Assembly: GCF_007859275.1 (NCBI RefSeq)
Contig: NZ_VOHC01000033.1
Span: forward strand, 120,952-184,951
DNA: 64,000 nt
Source of the DNA: Planomicrobium sp. CPCC 101079
Lineage (GTDB): Bacteria > Bacillota > Bacilli > Bacillales_A > Planococcaceae
Direction: 5' to 3'
The notes beneath the pieces were generated by a model that had not been told where the DNA came from, ran no database searches, and saw nothing but the letters and a program-made list of their open reading frames with translations. This document shows, in pieces, positions 57,463-64,000 of the stretch (its first letter is position 1; every line of letters starts with the position of its first letter). A program made the position numbers and the translations under genes.

Positions 57463-57545
57463 AAATGTCTTCCTCCTGTGAATTCATTAGTGGCTTTTTC
57501 CTTCTAATCACATTATAATGATTATAATGAAAGGAGTCGATATAA

Positions 57546-57782
57546 ATGGCTGAAGCTTTGATGGAAAATCAAGTAATGGAAGTCTTAGATAAATTGCGTC
57601 CATTCCTTTTGCGTGACGGTGGAGACTGTGAACTTGTGGATGTGGAGGATGGAGTTGTAAAACTTCGTTTGCTTGGCGCATGCGGAAGCTGCCCAAGTTC
57701 GACCATTACATTAAAAGCAGGAATTGAACGCGCTCTAGTGGAAGAAGTTCCTGGCGTTGTAGAAGTAGAACAAGTATTTTAA
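57546..57782 (+). CDS. NifU-like Fe-S carrier (YutI)
   Basis: A 78-residue NifU C-terminal domain (Nfu). The cluster-binding CxxC is in [16 protein letters not shown]. Nfu proteins carry Fe-S clusters from the Suf scaffold to target enzymes, so it works with the suf operon upstream in this window. AAAGGAG precedes the ATG, and a terminator follows. Confidence 0.92.
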   Translation: MAEALMENQVMEVLDKLRPFLLRDGGDCELVDVEDGVVKLRLLGACGSCPSSTITLKAGIERALVEEVPGVVEVEQVF

Positions 57783-57786
57783 TGCC

Positions 57787-57813
57787 AAGGGACCTTTATA
57801 GGTCCCTTTTTCT
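57787..57813 (+). terminator. Terminator of yutI
   Basis: AAGGGACC/GGTCCCTT hairpin (57787-57794, 57801-57808) followed by T. Confidence 0.87.
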
Positions 57814-57901
57814 GTACTTAAATAAAATTGCTTTTGAAGTTGCCTCACTTGAATAGGGATGGAAAACATTGCTATGATAACTGTATAGGAAGGTGATATG
57901 G

Positions 57902-58264
57902 ATGGCACAAGCAGTAGTAATAACAGAAGCAGCGTCGTTTCAAGTGAAAGAAATGATGCGCCACAACGAAGAAGAAGGATCGTTTCTGCGGGTTGCTGTA
58001 AAAGGCGGCGGCTGCAGCGGTTTAACATATGGCATGGGCTTTGAAAAAGAGCAGGGGCCAGAAGATGAGCAATACGAACAATTCGGCATTAAAGTGCTGG
58101 TAGCAAAAGAAGATGCAGGTATTTTAAACGGTACGGTTGTCGATTACAAGCAATCCTTGATGGGCGGCGGTTTCACGATTGAAAACCCGAACGCCATCGC
58201 TTCGTGCGGCTGCGGGACTTCTTTCCGCACAGCGAAAAAAGCGGGCACACCGGAAAGCTGCTAA
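57902..58264 (+). CDS. HesB/IscA-type Fe-S protein (YutM)
   Basis: A 120-residue A-type Fe-S carrier. The three conserved Cys are present: one in VKGGGCSGLTYGMGF and two in CGCGTSF near the C-terminus. It delivers Fe-S clusters to target proteins and complements SufBCD and YutI. ATG 57902 is preferred to GTG 57893 because GGAAGGTG lies before it. Confidence 0.92.
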   Translation: MAQAVVITEAASFQVKEMMRHNEEEGSFLRVAVKGGGCSGLTYGMGFEKEQGPEDEQYEQFGIKVLVAKEDAGILNGTVVDYKQSLMGGGFTIENPNAIASCGCGTSFRTAKKAGTPESC

Positions 58265-58280
58265 AAATGTATAGTTAAAA

Positions 58281-58335
58281 AGCAGAAAAGCCATTCTGGC
58301 AAGCGAAACGAACTTCGCTGCCAGAATGGCTTTTG
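58281..58335. terminator. Bidirectional terminator between yutM and nucleotidase
   Basis: A long hairpin (58288-58331): GCCATTCTGGC pairs with GCCAGAATGGC, with an inner AGCGAA/TTCGCT pairing and one bulged A. A- and T-rich ends serve both convergent genes. Confidence 0.9.
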
Positions 58336-58353
58336 TTTAGGTTAAACTGCCTG

Positions 58354-59976
58354 TTATTGCACAGAGATGCGATTTGTTGCAGGAGCGCTGACAGGTGCAT
58401 CCAAGTCAGCGATGTAGGCTTCCAAAGCATCCAAATCAACAGGTCCAACAACTGGGTCTTTGCCGCCGATCAGCTTGGAGAAACCGTCGCCGCCGGTAGA
58501 AAGGAAGTTGTTGACTGTTACTGTGTATTCTTTGTCGAGGGCAATTGTGTTGCCGTCTGCATCTTCCAAATTCGTGATTTTGCTGCCGATGGGCGCTTCT
58601 TTAGAGTACGTGTAAGTCAAACCAGATACTTGTAGAACCGTTTGTTTGTTATCCGCTCTAAACTGCTGTTCCAATACATCCTTAATTTGCTGGCCAGTAT
58701 AAGTGGCGCTGACAAGGATGTTGCCAAATGGCTGGATCGTGTACAATTCACCCCAAGTAATCGGTCCAGCATTCAAGTCGGCACGGATGCCGCCTGGGTT
58801 CATGAAAGCAAAATCAGTATTCATCGCAGTACGCTGAGAATCGGCGATCAAGTTGCCAAGTGCGGATTCGCCACTGTCATCACTCGTTTTTGTGATGGCT
58901 TCAGTTGAAGTCCCGACTTCACGCTCGATCAACGGAGCAACAGCTGCTTTATAGCCATCGACCATCGCTTTTACTTCCGCATCCGGTTCGATGCCGTCAT
59001 GGAAAGTGGTCACAACTTCCGCAGATTTTTTGACGATGTCTTTAGTTTTCGGATCGATGACAAGGTCGATATCCGTGAATGCTGTCCCGTACGAGTAGCC
59101 TTGGACGACTAGTTTGTTATCGACGATAGCATCAGAATAAGCATGGTTGTGCGCTCCAAGAATGATGTCGACTTCATCGTTGATGGTGTTTGCCAAATCA
59201 ACTGATTCACCAGATGGATTTGTGCCATCAGTGCTCGAAGTAGCTGGTGCATGGGCCAAGACAACAATCGATTCCACGCCTTGTGCTTTTAATTCTGCTA
59301 CCGCTTTGTCTACAGCTGTTTTTGAATCCGTAACTTCAATATTTTCTAATGCACTGGCGATGACGACATCTTTGATATCTTTCGTGACAACGCCGATAAA
59401 ACCGATTTTCATGCCATTGACTTTTTGGATATTATAAGCAGGAAGCAAGTTCTTGCCGGAATCTTTATAGACAACGTTAGCTGCTACATATGGGAAATTG
59501 GCACCTTCGAAATCCCCTGTTGTCTCATGATAGCCTCCATCAAGAAGGCGTTTCAGCTCATCAACTCCGCGATCAAATTCATGGTTGCCGAGTGTGCCGA
59601 TATCAAAGCCAAGTTCGTTCATAATTTCAACTGTTGGCTCGTCCTGCAAAAGGGCGGATGCCGGCGAACTTCCGCCAGTCATATCTCCGGAATGGATCAA
59701 TAATGTATTTTTGTTTGTCGCTTCTCTTTGTTTTAAGTATGCGGCTAAATACTCAGCACCGCCAGCCTGTTTCCCTGCTACTGTGCGCACGACGTCAATT
59801 TGTCCGTGCCAATCGTTAACACCCAATAATTGAACTTCAATTCCTCTGTTTGAGACCGCAGCATCTTTTCCAGGTGCTGCTTCTGCTATAGGTGCAGCGA
59901 ATGATGAACCAAAAACTCCTAAAGCCAACGCTGTACTAGCAAAAACTTGAACTTTCTTCTTCGTGTTTTTCTGCAT
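58354..59976 (-). CDS. Secreted 5'-nucleotidase/2',3'-cyclic phosphodiesterase family protein
   Basis: A roughly 540-residue exported enzyme. A signal peptide with an AEA-type cleavage site covers about 35 residues. The metallophosphoesterase half shows GVNDWHGQI, HSGDMTGGS, TLGNHEFDRG and GAHNHAYSD; the C-terminal 5'-nucleotidase half has FMNPGGIRADL and NNFLSTGGDGFS. It should release phosphate and nucleosides outside the cell. No LPXTG or SLH anchor is present, so it is free or loosely bound. The ATG at 59976 is used because the first ATG (59988) abuts AGGAGG; spacing is long (12 bases), so the start is uncertain. Confidence 0.87.
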   Translation of the reverse strand: MQKNTKKKVQVFASTALALGVFGSSFAAPIAEAAPGKDAAVSNRGIEVQLLGVNDWHGQIDVVRTVAGKQAGGAEYLAAYLKQREATNKNTLLIHSGDMTGGSSPASALLQDEPTVEIMNELGFDIGTLGNHEFDRGVDELKRLLDGGYHETTGDFEGANFPYVAANVVYKDSGKNLLPAYNIQKVNGMKIGFIGVVTKDIKDVVIASALENIEVTDSKTAVDKAVAELKAQGVESIVVLAHAPATSSTDGTNPSGESVDLANTINDEVDIILGAHNHAYSDAIVDNKLVVQGYSYGTAFTDIDLVIDPKTKDIVKKSAEVVTTFHDGIEPDAEVKAMVDGYKAAVAPLIEREVGTSTEAITKTSDDSGESALGNLIADSQRTAMNTDFAFMNPGGIRADLNAGPITWGELYTIQPFGNILVSATYTGQQIKDVLEQQFRADNKQTVLQVSGLTYTYSKEAPIGSKITNLEDADGNTIALDKEYTVTVNNFLSTGGDGFSKLIGGKDPVVGPVDLDALEAYIADLDAPVSAPATNRISVQ

Positions 59977-60208
59977 GTGCTGATACATCCTCCTGTGGAT
60001 AAAAGATTAGTAAAGCAAAGAGCGGTTATTTTAGAGCAGACAGGTTATTCCTCCGGCTAATCCTTTAAGAGGAATAAATGCCATTAATAGACTATCACAA
60101 TAGTTAAAAATGTTGATAGAGTATTTCGATTCAGAAAATAATATTTATTTCTGCTGTTATTATAGGCTAATATAAAAATGGATTAGAAAGTATAAGGGGG
60201 AGTTTGAG

Positions 60209-61091
60209 ATGGGACAACTGCAGTTCAAGAAAGCATATAAAGAAAACACGGCCTTGAGAGCGAGTTTTTGCCAGCTGGCCAACCATATATTTGGCGTGGA
60301 CTTCGCGAGCTGGTACGACAAAGGTTTTTGGGATGACCGGTATATTCCTTTTTCTTTCATTGATGAAGGAAAAAGTAGCAGCGAATGTCTCGGTCAATAA
60401 AATCGATTTGGTTATCGATGGACATGCGCATCCTTCTTTGCAAATAGGAACGGTGATGACTCATCCGGATTATCGGAACCAAGGTTTATCAAGAATCCTC
60501 ATGGAAAAAGTAATAAGTGAATACGAAGGGCAGTGCGACTTCATGTATTTATTTGCAAATGAATCAGTTATGGATTTTTACCCGAAATTTGGTTTTCGTG
60601 AAGTGGAGGAACAGCAATTTTCAACTTCGTCTTTTTCTTCTAACACAGCTGCCAGAGAGAAACTAAAATTACTCAATGTAAAAAATTCTTCAGATCTTCA
60701 GTTGATAGCAGAATATATAGAAGGAAGAGTACCGGTTTCAACCCGTTTTGCAACAGCGAATACAGCTGGCATTACGATGTATCATGTGCTGGCTAGCTTT
60801 AAAAACGGGATTTATTATTCAGAAAAACTCGATGCCCTTCTCCTTTTCAAGCAAGAAGGGGGACAGCTTGACCTTTTTGATGTTGTCAGCAAAGTGCCAG
60901 TGGACATTCAAACTGTGTTAGCAGAAATTACAGATGAAAACACCAGAAGCATCGTTTTTTATTTTACGCCTGAAGATGGAATCCTTTTGGAAAAAAGGCC
61001 TTTCAAGCGTGACGGTGCATTATTTGTCAGGGAGAAAAGCCGGCTTTCTTATCCTGCACAAGTCATGCATCCAGTTGCGTCAGAAGCTTGA
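60209..61091 (+). pseudogene. GNAT acetyltransferase with a one-base frameshift
   Basis: Two frames together make one GNAT-family protein of about 293 residues. Frame one (60209 on) gives QLQFKKAYKENTALRASFCQL to PFSFIDEGK. At the five-A run 60370-60374 the reading must skip one base to continue as VAANVSVNKIDLVIDG, with the acetyl-CoA loop GTVMTHPDYRNQGLSRILM. As written, translation stops at 60400. It may be a true pseudogene, a phase-variable gene or a sequencing error in the homopolymer. AAGGGGGAG precedes the start. Confidence 0.75.
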
Positions 61092-61244
61092 ACGAACGGA
61101 CGTAAAGCTTTTCCGATAAAGCAGTAAGCAGTTGAAATCGACTTGTAAAAGGGCTAATATAGAGTGTAGGAGTTTATTGGAATCAGGTGCACTTTGCACA
61201 TTTATTTTTTCCGATGTAAAAATTACTTGAAGGTGGTTGCGATT

Positions 61245-62462
61245 GTGTTGAAAAGACCGTCAATATTAGTATTAGGGGCAGGTTACGGTGGTTTAATGAC
61301 TGTTGTAAACTTGCAAAAAGTTCTGGGCACAGATGCCGCAGATATTACGTTGATCAACAAAAACGAGTACCATTACGAAAGCACTTGGCTGCATGAAGCA
61401 GCTGCAGGAACAATGCTTCCTGAAGAGGTGCGTTACGACATCAAAGAAGTTATCGACCCAGTTAAAACAAAATTTGTGCAAGCGACTGTTGAGGAAATCG
61501 ATGTCGCCGGCAAACGGGTTTTAACGGACAATGGCGAGTACACATACGATTATCTCGTTATTGGCTTAGGATTTGAAGGCGAAACATTCGGTATTGAAGG
61601 CCTTGATAAGTACGCTTTATCAATCGCAAATGTTAAAGCTGCGCGCTATATCCGTGAGCACATCGAATACCAATTCGCAACATGGTCAACAGAGCCCATG
61701 AAAGACGACAGCCGCTTGACAATCGTTGTGGGCGGTGCAGGGTTCACCGGTATTGAGTTTCTTGGCGAACTTGCAAACCGTGTTCCGGAACTATGCAAAG
61801 AGTTTGATATTCCGCGCGAAAAAGTCCGTGTAATTTGTGTAGAAGCTGCACCAATGGTCTTGCCTGGATTTGATCCAGAATTAGTAAGCTACGCAGTGGG
61901 CCACTTGGAAGCGAAAGGAATCGAATTTTCAATAGGTACACCAGTTGTAGAAGCGACTCCAGAAGGCGTTAAAATCAAAAAAGGCGACGACCAGTTTGAA
62001 TTCATCAAAGCTGGCACTGTAGTCTGGGCAGCAGGCGTCCGCGGCAGCAGCGTCCTTGAAGCGAGCCAAATCGAAAGCATGCGCGCGCGCGTTAAAGTCG
62101 AAAAAGACCTTCGTGCTCCTGGATTCGCTGATGTCTTCATCGTAGGTGACTGTGCATTGATGATCAATGAAGAAACAAACCGTCCATATCCACCGACTGC
62201 CCAAATAGCGATGCAGCAAGGTGAGACAGTGGCGAAAAATATCAATTCGTTGATCAAAGGCGAAGACACTGCTGAGTTTGTTCCTGACCTCAAAGGTACG
62301 GTTTGCTCACTTGGTGAAGATGATGCAATCGGTGTGGTTTTCGGCAAGAAAGTTACCGGCAAACGTGCATCATTTATGAAGAAAATGATCGACAACCGTG
62401 CTTTATTCTTGGTTGGCGGAGCGAAACTAGTTATGAAAAAAGGTAAGTTCAACGTACTTTAA
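61245..62462 (+). CDS. Type II NADH dehydrogenase (YumB)
   Basis: A 405-residue flavoprotein close in length to Bacillus YumB. FAD site [20 protein letters not shown] site [18 protein letters not shown], and [11 protein letters not shown] before the quinone region [11 protein letters not shown]. It transfers electrons from NADH to menaquinone at the membrane face without pumping protons. GTG 61245 follows AAGGTGG by eight bases. It is followed by a terminator. Confidence 0.92.
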   Translation: MLKRPSILVLGAGYGGLMTVVNLQKVLGTDAADITLINKNEYHYESTWLHEAAAGTMLPEEVRYDIKEVIDPVKTKFVQATVEEIDVAGKRVLTDNGEYTYDYLVIGLGFEGETFGIEGLDKYALSIANVKAARYIREHIEYQFATWSTEPMKDDSRLTIVVGGAGFTGIEFLGELANRVPELCKEFDIPREKVRVICVEAAPMVLPGFDPELVSYAVGHLEAKGIEFSIGTPVVEATPEGVKIKKGDDQFEFIKAGTVVWAAGVRGSSVLEASQIESMRARVKVEKDLRAPGFADVFIVGDCALMINEETNRPYPPTAQIAMQQGETVAKNINSLIKGEDTAEFVPDLKGTVCSLGEDDAIGVVFGKKVTGKRASFMKKMIDNRALFLVGGAKLVMKKGKFNVL

Positions 62463-62474
62463 TAGACAATATAG

Positions 62475-62504
62475 AAAAAGCTCCCCTCAGTGGGAGCTTT
62501 TTTT
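62475..62504 (+). terminator. Terminator of yumB
   Basis: AAAAAGCTCCC pairs with GGGAGCTTTTT around the loop CTCAGT (62475-62485, 62492-62502), with a T-run. Confidence 0.9.
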
Positions 62505-62522
62505 AATAAAGGGGCGCAAGCA

Positions 62523-63020
62523 GTGGCTAAGCATACAAGAGGGAACGTCTGGCTGGGAGCAGCTGGTTTGGTGGTGAATTCCAGAAAAGAATGGCTTGTT
62601 GTAAAAAAGAGGTATGGCGGCTTGAAAGGCAAGTGGTCTTTGCCGGCGGGTTTTGTAGCGGCTTCAGAAACAATCGATCAAGCGGTGTTGCGTGAAGTGA
62701 AAGAAGAAACAGGGATGGACTGCAATGTGCTGGGGATGATTGGCTTCCGTTCGGGTGTTATCCGCGGAGAAATAAGCGACAATATGGCCATCTTCCTATT
62801 GGAAGCCAAGAATGAGCAACAAAATCTCCAAGCCCAGGAATCTGAACTTTTTGAAGCTGCCTGGAAATCTCCTGAAGAATTGGCAAAAGACGATGCAGTT
62901 TCAGTGATGCTTCATGAAATGGCTTCCTATGTTCTTGAAGAAGGCTTTCAAACCATTGAAAATGTCAATCCTGGGGAAGTTTTTGGCTATTCTCTTTACA
63001 AACTATTTTTTAAAAAATAG
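62523..63020 (+). CDS. Nudix hydrolase
   Basis: A 165-residue Nudix protein with a canonical box: GFVAASETIDQAVLREVKEE followed by TGM, i.e. Gly-x5-Glu-x7-Arg-Glu and the rest of the motif in register. The strand GKWSLPAG before it is typical. Substrate unknown. GTG 62523 follows AAAGGGGC by about five bases; a longer frame would run through the yumB terminator. A terminator follows at 63053. Confidence 0.83.
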   Translation: MAKHTRGNVWLGAAGLVVNSRKEWLVVKKRYGGLKGKWSLPAGFVAASETIDQAVLREVKEETGMDCNVLGMIGFRSGVIRGEISDNMAIFLLEAKNEQQNLQAQESELFEAAWKSPEELAKDDAVSVMLHEMASYVLEEGFQTIENVNPGEVFGYSLYKLFFKK

Positions 63021-63052
63021 AGAAAAAAGAAGGAAATAAGAGAATGAATCAG

Positions 63053-63092
63053 AAAAAAAGCGATGTATCCGTTTTCATCGCTTTTTTTTATT
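63053..63092 (+). terminator. Terminator of Nudix gene
   Basis: AAAAAAAGCGATG pairs with CATCGCTTTTTTT (63053-63065, 63076-63088). Confidence 0.85.
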
Positions 63093-63161
63093 CTTGCATA
63101 GTAAAGTAATATGTGATATATTTCTGAATATTAAGAACAAGCGATTGAGGAGGTGTTTCAA

Positions 63162-63287
63162 ATGAGATTCATCAAAGTAACTAAACCAGCTAATCAATGT
63201 CCATACTGCGCCGGCAAAGGTTATTTTCAATTGCGGTTGGGTGGTTCAGAAACGTGCTCCTGCTGTTCTGGTTCCGGAAAAAAATAA
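63162..63287 (+). CDS. YuiA-type small zinc-finger-like protein (41 aa)
   Basis: A 41-residue protein with two DnaJ-like Cys motifs: QCPYCAGKGYFQL and TCSCCSGSG. These match the small Bacillus protein YuiA, which also lies between yumB and yuiB. The two Cys pairs probably bind one zinc. Function unknown. GAGGAGGTG lies just before the ATG. It is short enough to be missed by most gene callers. Confidence 0.85.
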   Translation: MRFIKVTKPANQCPYCAGKGYFQLRLGGSETCSCCSGSGKK

Positions 63288-63522
63288 AACTATTAATCCA
63301 ATGGCGTTTGCGGTGTAATTCCGTGGATGCTTTTTTATTTTGCGAAAATGTTATGATGAAACATTTTATTTTAAAGGTCTAAGCTTATGGTTTTTTAAAC
63401 GCAACGAACTTGAACGGCCGTTTCCGCTTTTCTGTGACAAAGCGATGAACTCTGGGTTAGCTGATTGATTGCCCCTGGTATTTCGGTTAAACTGGTTAAA
63501 GGAATATCGGAGGTTAGTATTC

Positions 63523-63852
63523 ATGAACAATTCAATTACTATTGTGCAATTAATTATTTCTATGCTTTTATTTTTAGTGATGTTTTTCGGAATCGGTTTT
63601 TTGCTGAATATGCTGCTTCGCATGACATGGCTTATGGCAATCGTCTATCCGATTGTTGTGTTGCTCATTATCGATGATGTCAGCTTTTTTGATTATTTCA
63701 CAAGTCCAGGTGAATCTTTTTCCATGCTCGGCAATACATTGACGTCGTTGACAGGTTCGGACATAGCGGTGCTGTTGGCTGGATTTGCGGGGGCGATTAT
63801 TTCGGGGATTGTCATGAAGGTTTTGCGTAAAATGGGTTATCAAATGTTTTAA
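63523..63852 (+). CDS. YuiB-like membrane protein
   Basis: A 109-residue membrane protein with three hydrophobic segments (about residues 5-28, 30-48 and 78-98) and the loop DDVSFFDYFTSPGESF. It matches YuiB by position and layout. Function unknown. ATG 63523 follows GGAGG; the longer frame from 63469 has no ribosome site. Confidence 0.82.
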   Translation: MNNSITIVQLIISMLLFLVMFFGIGFLLNMLLRMTWLMAIVYPIVVLLIIDDVSFFDYFTSPGESFSMLGNTLTSLTGSDIAVLLAGFAGAIISGIVMKVLRKMGYQMF

Positions 63853-63880
63853 AATAAAACTGCCAAACCGGAAATTAGAG

Positions 63881-64000
63881 TGACCCAATAAAATGAGACA
63901 AGGAAAAAACACCGCCATCGTCGTATGTAGTTATCCACGACAAATTGGAGGTGTTTTTCTGTATGGGTTCAAAAAAGGGATCAACCAAGCGATTCTATCC
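63881..64000 (+). mobile_element. Probable insertion sequence, left end
   Basis: Starting at 63881 the sequence TGACCCAATAAAATGAGACA looks like a terminal inverted repeat of an IS3-type element, followed within 80 bases by a ribosome site (GGAGGTG) and a new reading frame that runs off the window. The right end and the target duplication are outside the window, so the call is provisional. Confidence 0.45.
63963..64000 (+). CDS. Start of possible transposase gene, 3' partial
   Basis: Twelve codons (MGSKKGSTKRFY) are visible after GGAGGTG. A short basic N-terminus like this is common in IS3-family OrfA proteins, but the stretch is too short to prove it. Confidence 0.4.
   Translation, partial: MGSKKGSTKRFY

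Overview
The window reads as chromosomal DNA of a low-to-moderate GC Firmicute, most likely a member of the Planococcaceae (Planococcus-like). The reasons are strong AAGGAGG-type ribosome binding sites, frequent GTG and TTG starts, SAM and lysine riboswitches, FadR-type and Fur-type operators, and long stretches of gene order known from the Bacillus subtilis yus, yur (suf), yun, yut and yui regions. The genus is inferred, not proven. No rRNA, tRNA or CRISPR array was seen.

Layout. 1-7433 is a Gram-positive Pel exopolysaccharide operon cut by the left edge: a sugar-nucleotide epimerase fused to PelD, then PelE, a PelA-type deacetylase protein, PelF and PelG. A convergent glycoside hydrolase of the GH114/PelA-hydrolase type (7549-8373) and a secreted beta-helix protein (8739-10145) follow. 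10146-14892 is a patchwork of a sortase remnant, a small membrane protein, a Nudix protein, an MFS exporter and MpsC-domain genes. 14893-20109 is a nikABCDE-type metal ABC importer behind a textbook sigma-A promoter and a Fur-family box. 20110-22830 is gene-poor, with an SDR pseudogene, a methyltransferase and decayed sequence. 22831-26680 holds a betaine (BCCT) transporter, a 5'-3' exonuclease, a C39-like protein, a STAS protein and a thioredoxin.

26783-38077 follows the Bacillus yus order: fadN-fadA-fadE (beta-oxidation, with a perfect FadR operator), an ArsC-like gene, gcvH, yusF, yusE, and metNIQ under a SAM riboswitch. After a symporter, a lipoprotein and a small gene comes sufCDSUB (40822-46002), the Fe-S cluster assembly operon. 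46995-50039 matches yunF-yunE-yunD. 50110-51975 is a lysine riboswitch followed by an NhaC-family carrier, a likely lysine transporter. 52182-53832 is an NSS symporter with a 38-residue MetS-type small subunit. 54003-63852 follows the yut/yum/yui order: yutD, yutE, yutF, yuzB, yutJ, yuzD, yutI, yutM, then a secreted 5'-nucleotidase, a frameshifted acetyltransferase, yumB, a Nudix gene, yuiA and yuiB. The last 120 bases look like the left end of an insertion sequence.

The most unusual part is the Pel locus. The epimerase is fused to the c-di-GMP receptor, the deacetylase protein seems to have lost both metal-binding motifs, and the hydrolase is a separate convergent gene. Other points worth checking are the lysine-riboswitch/NhaC pair, a probable Rex- or Fnr-type operator lying on the -35 of yutJ, a DUF4275 gene with no normal start codon, a sortase remnant abutting the beta-helix gene, and TTTACGAACG inverted repeats.
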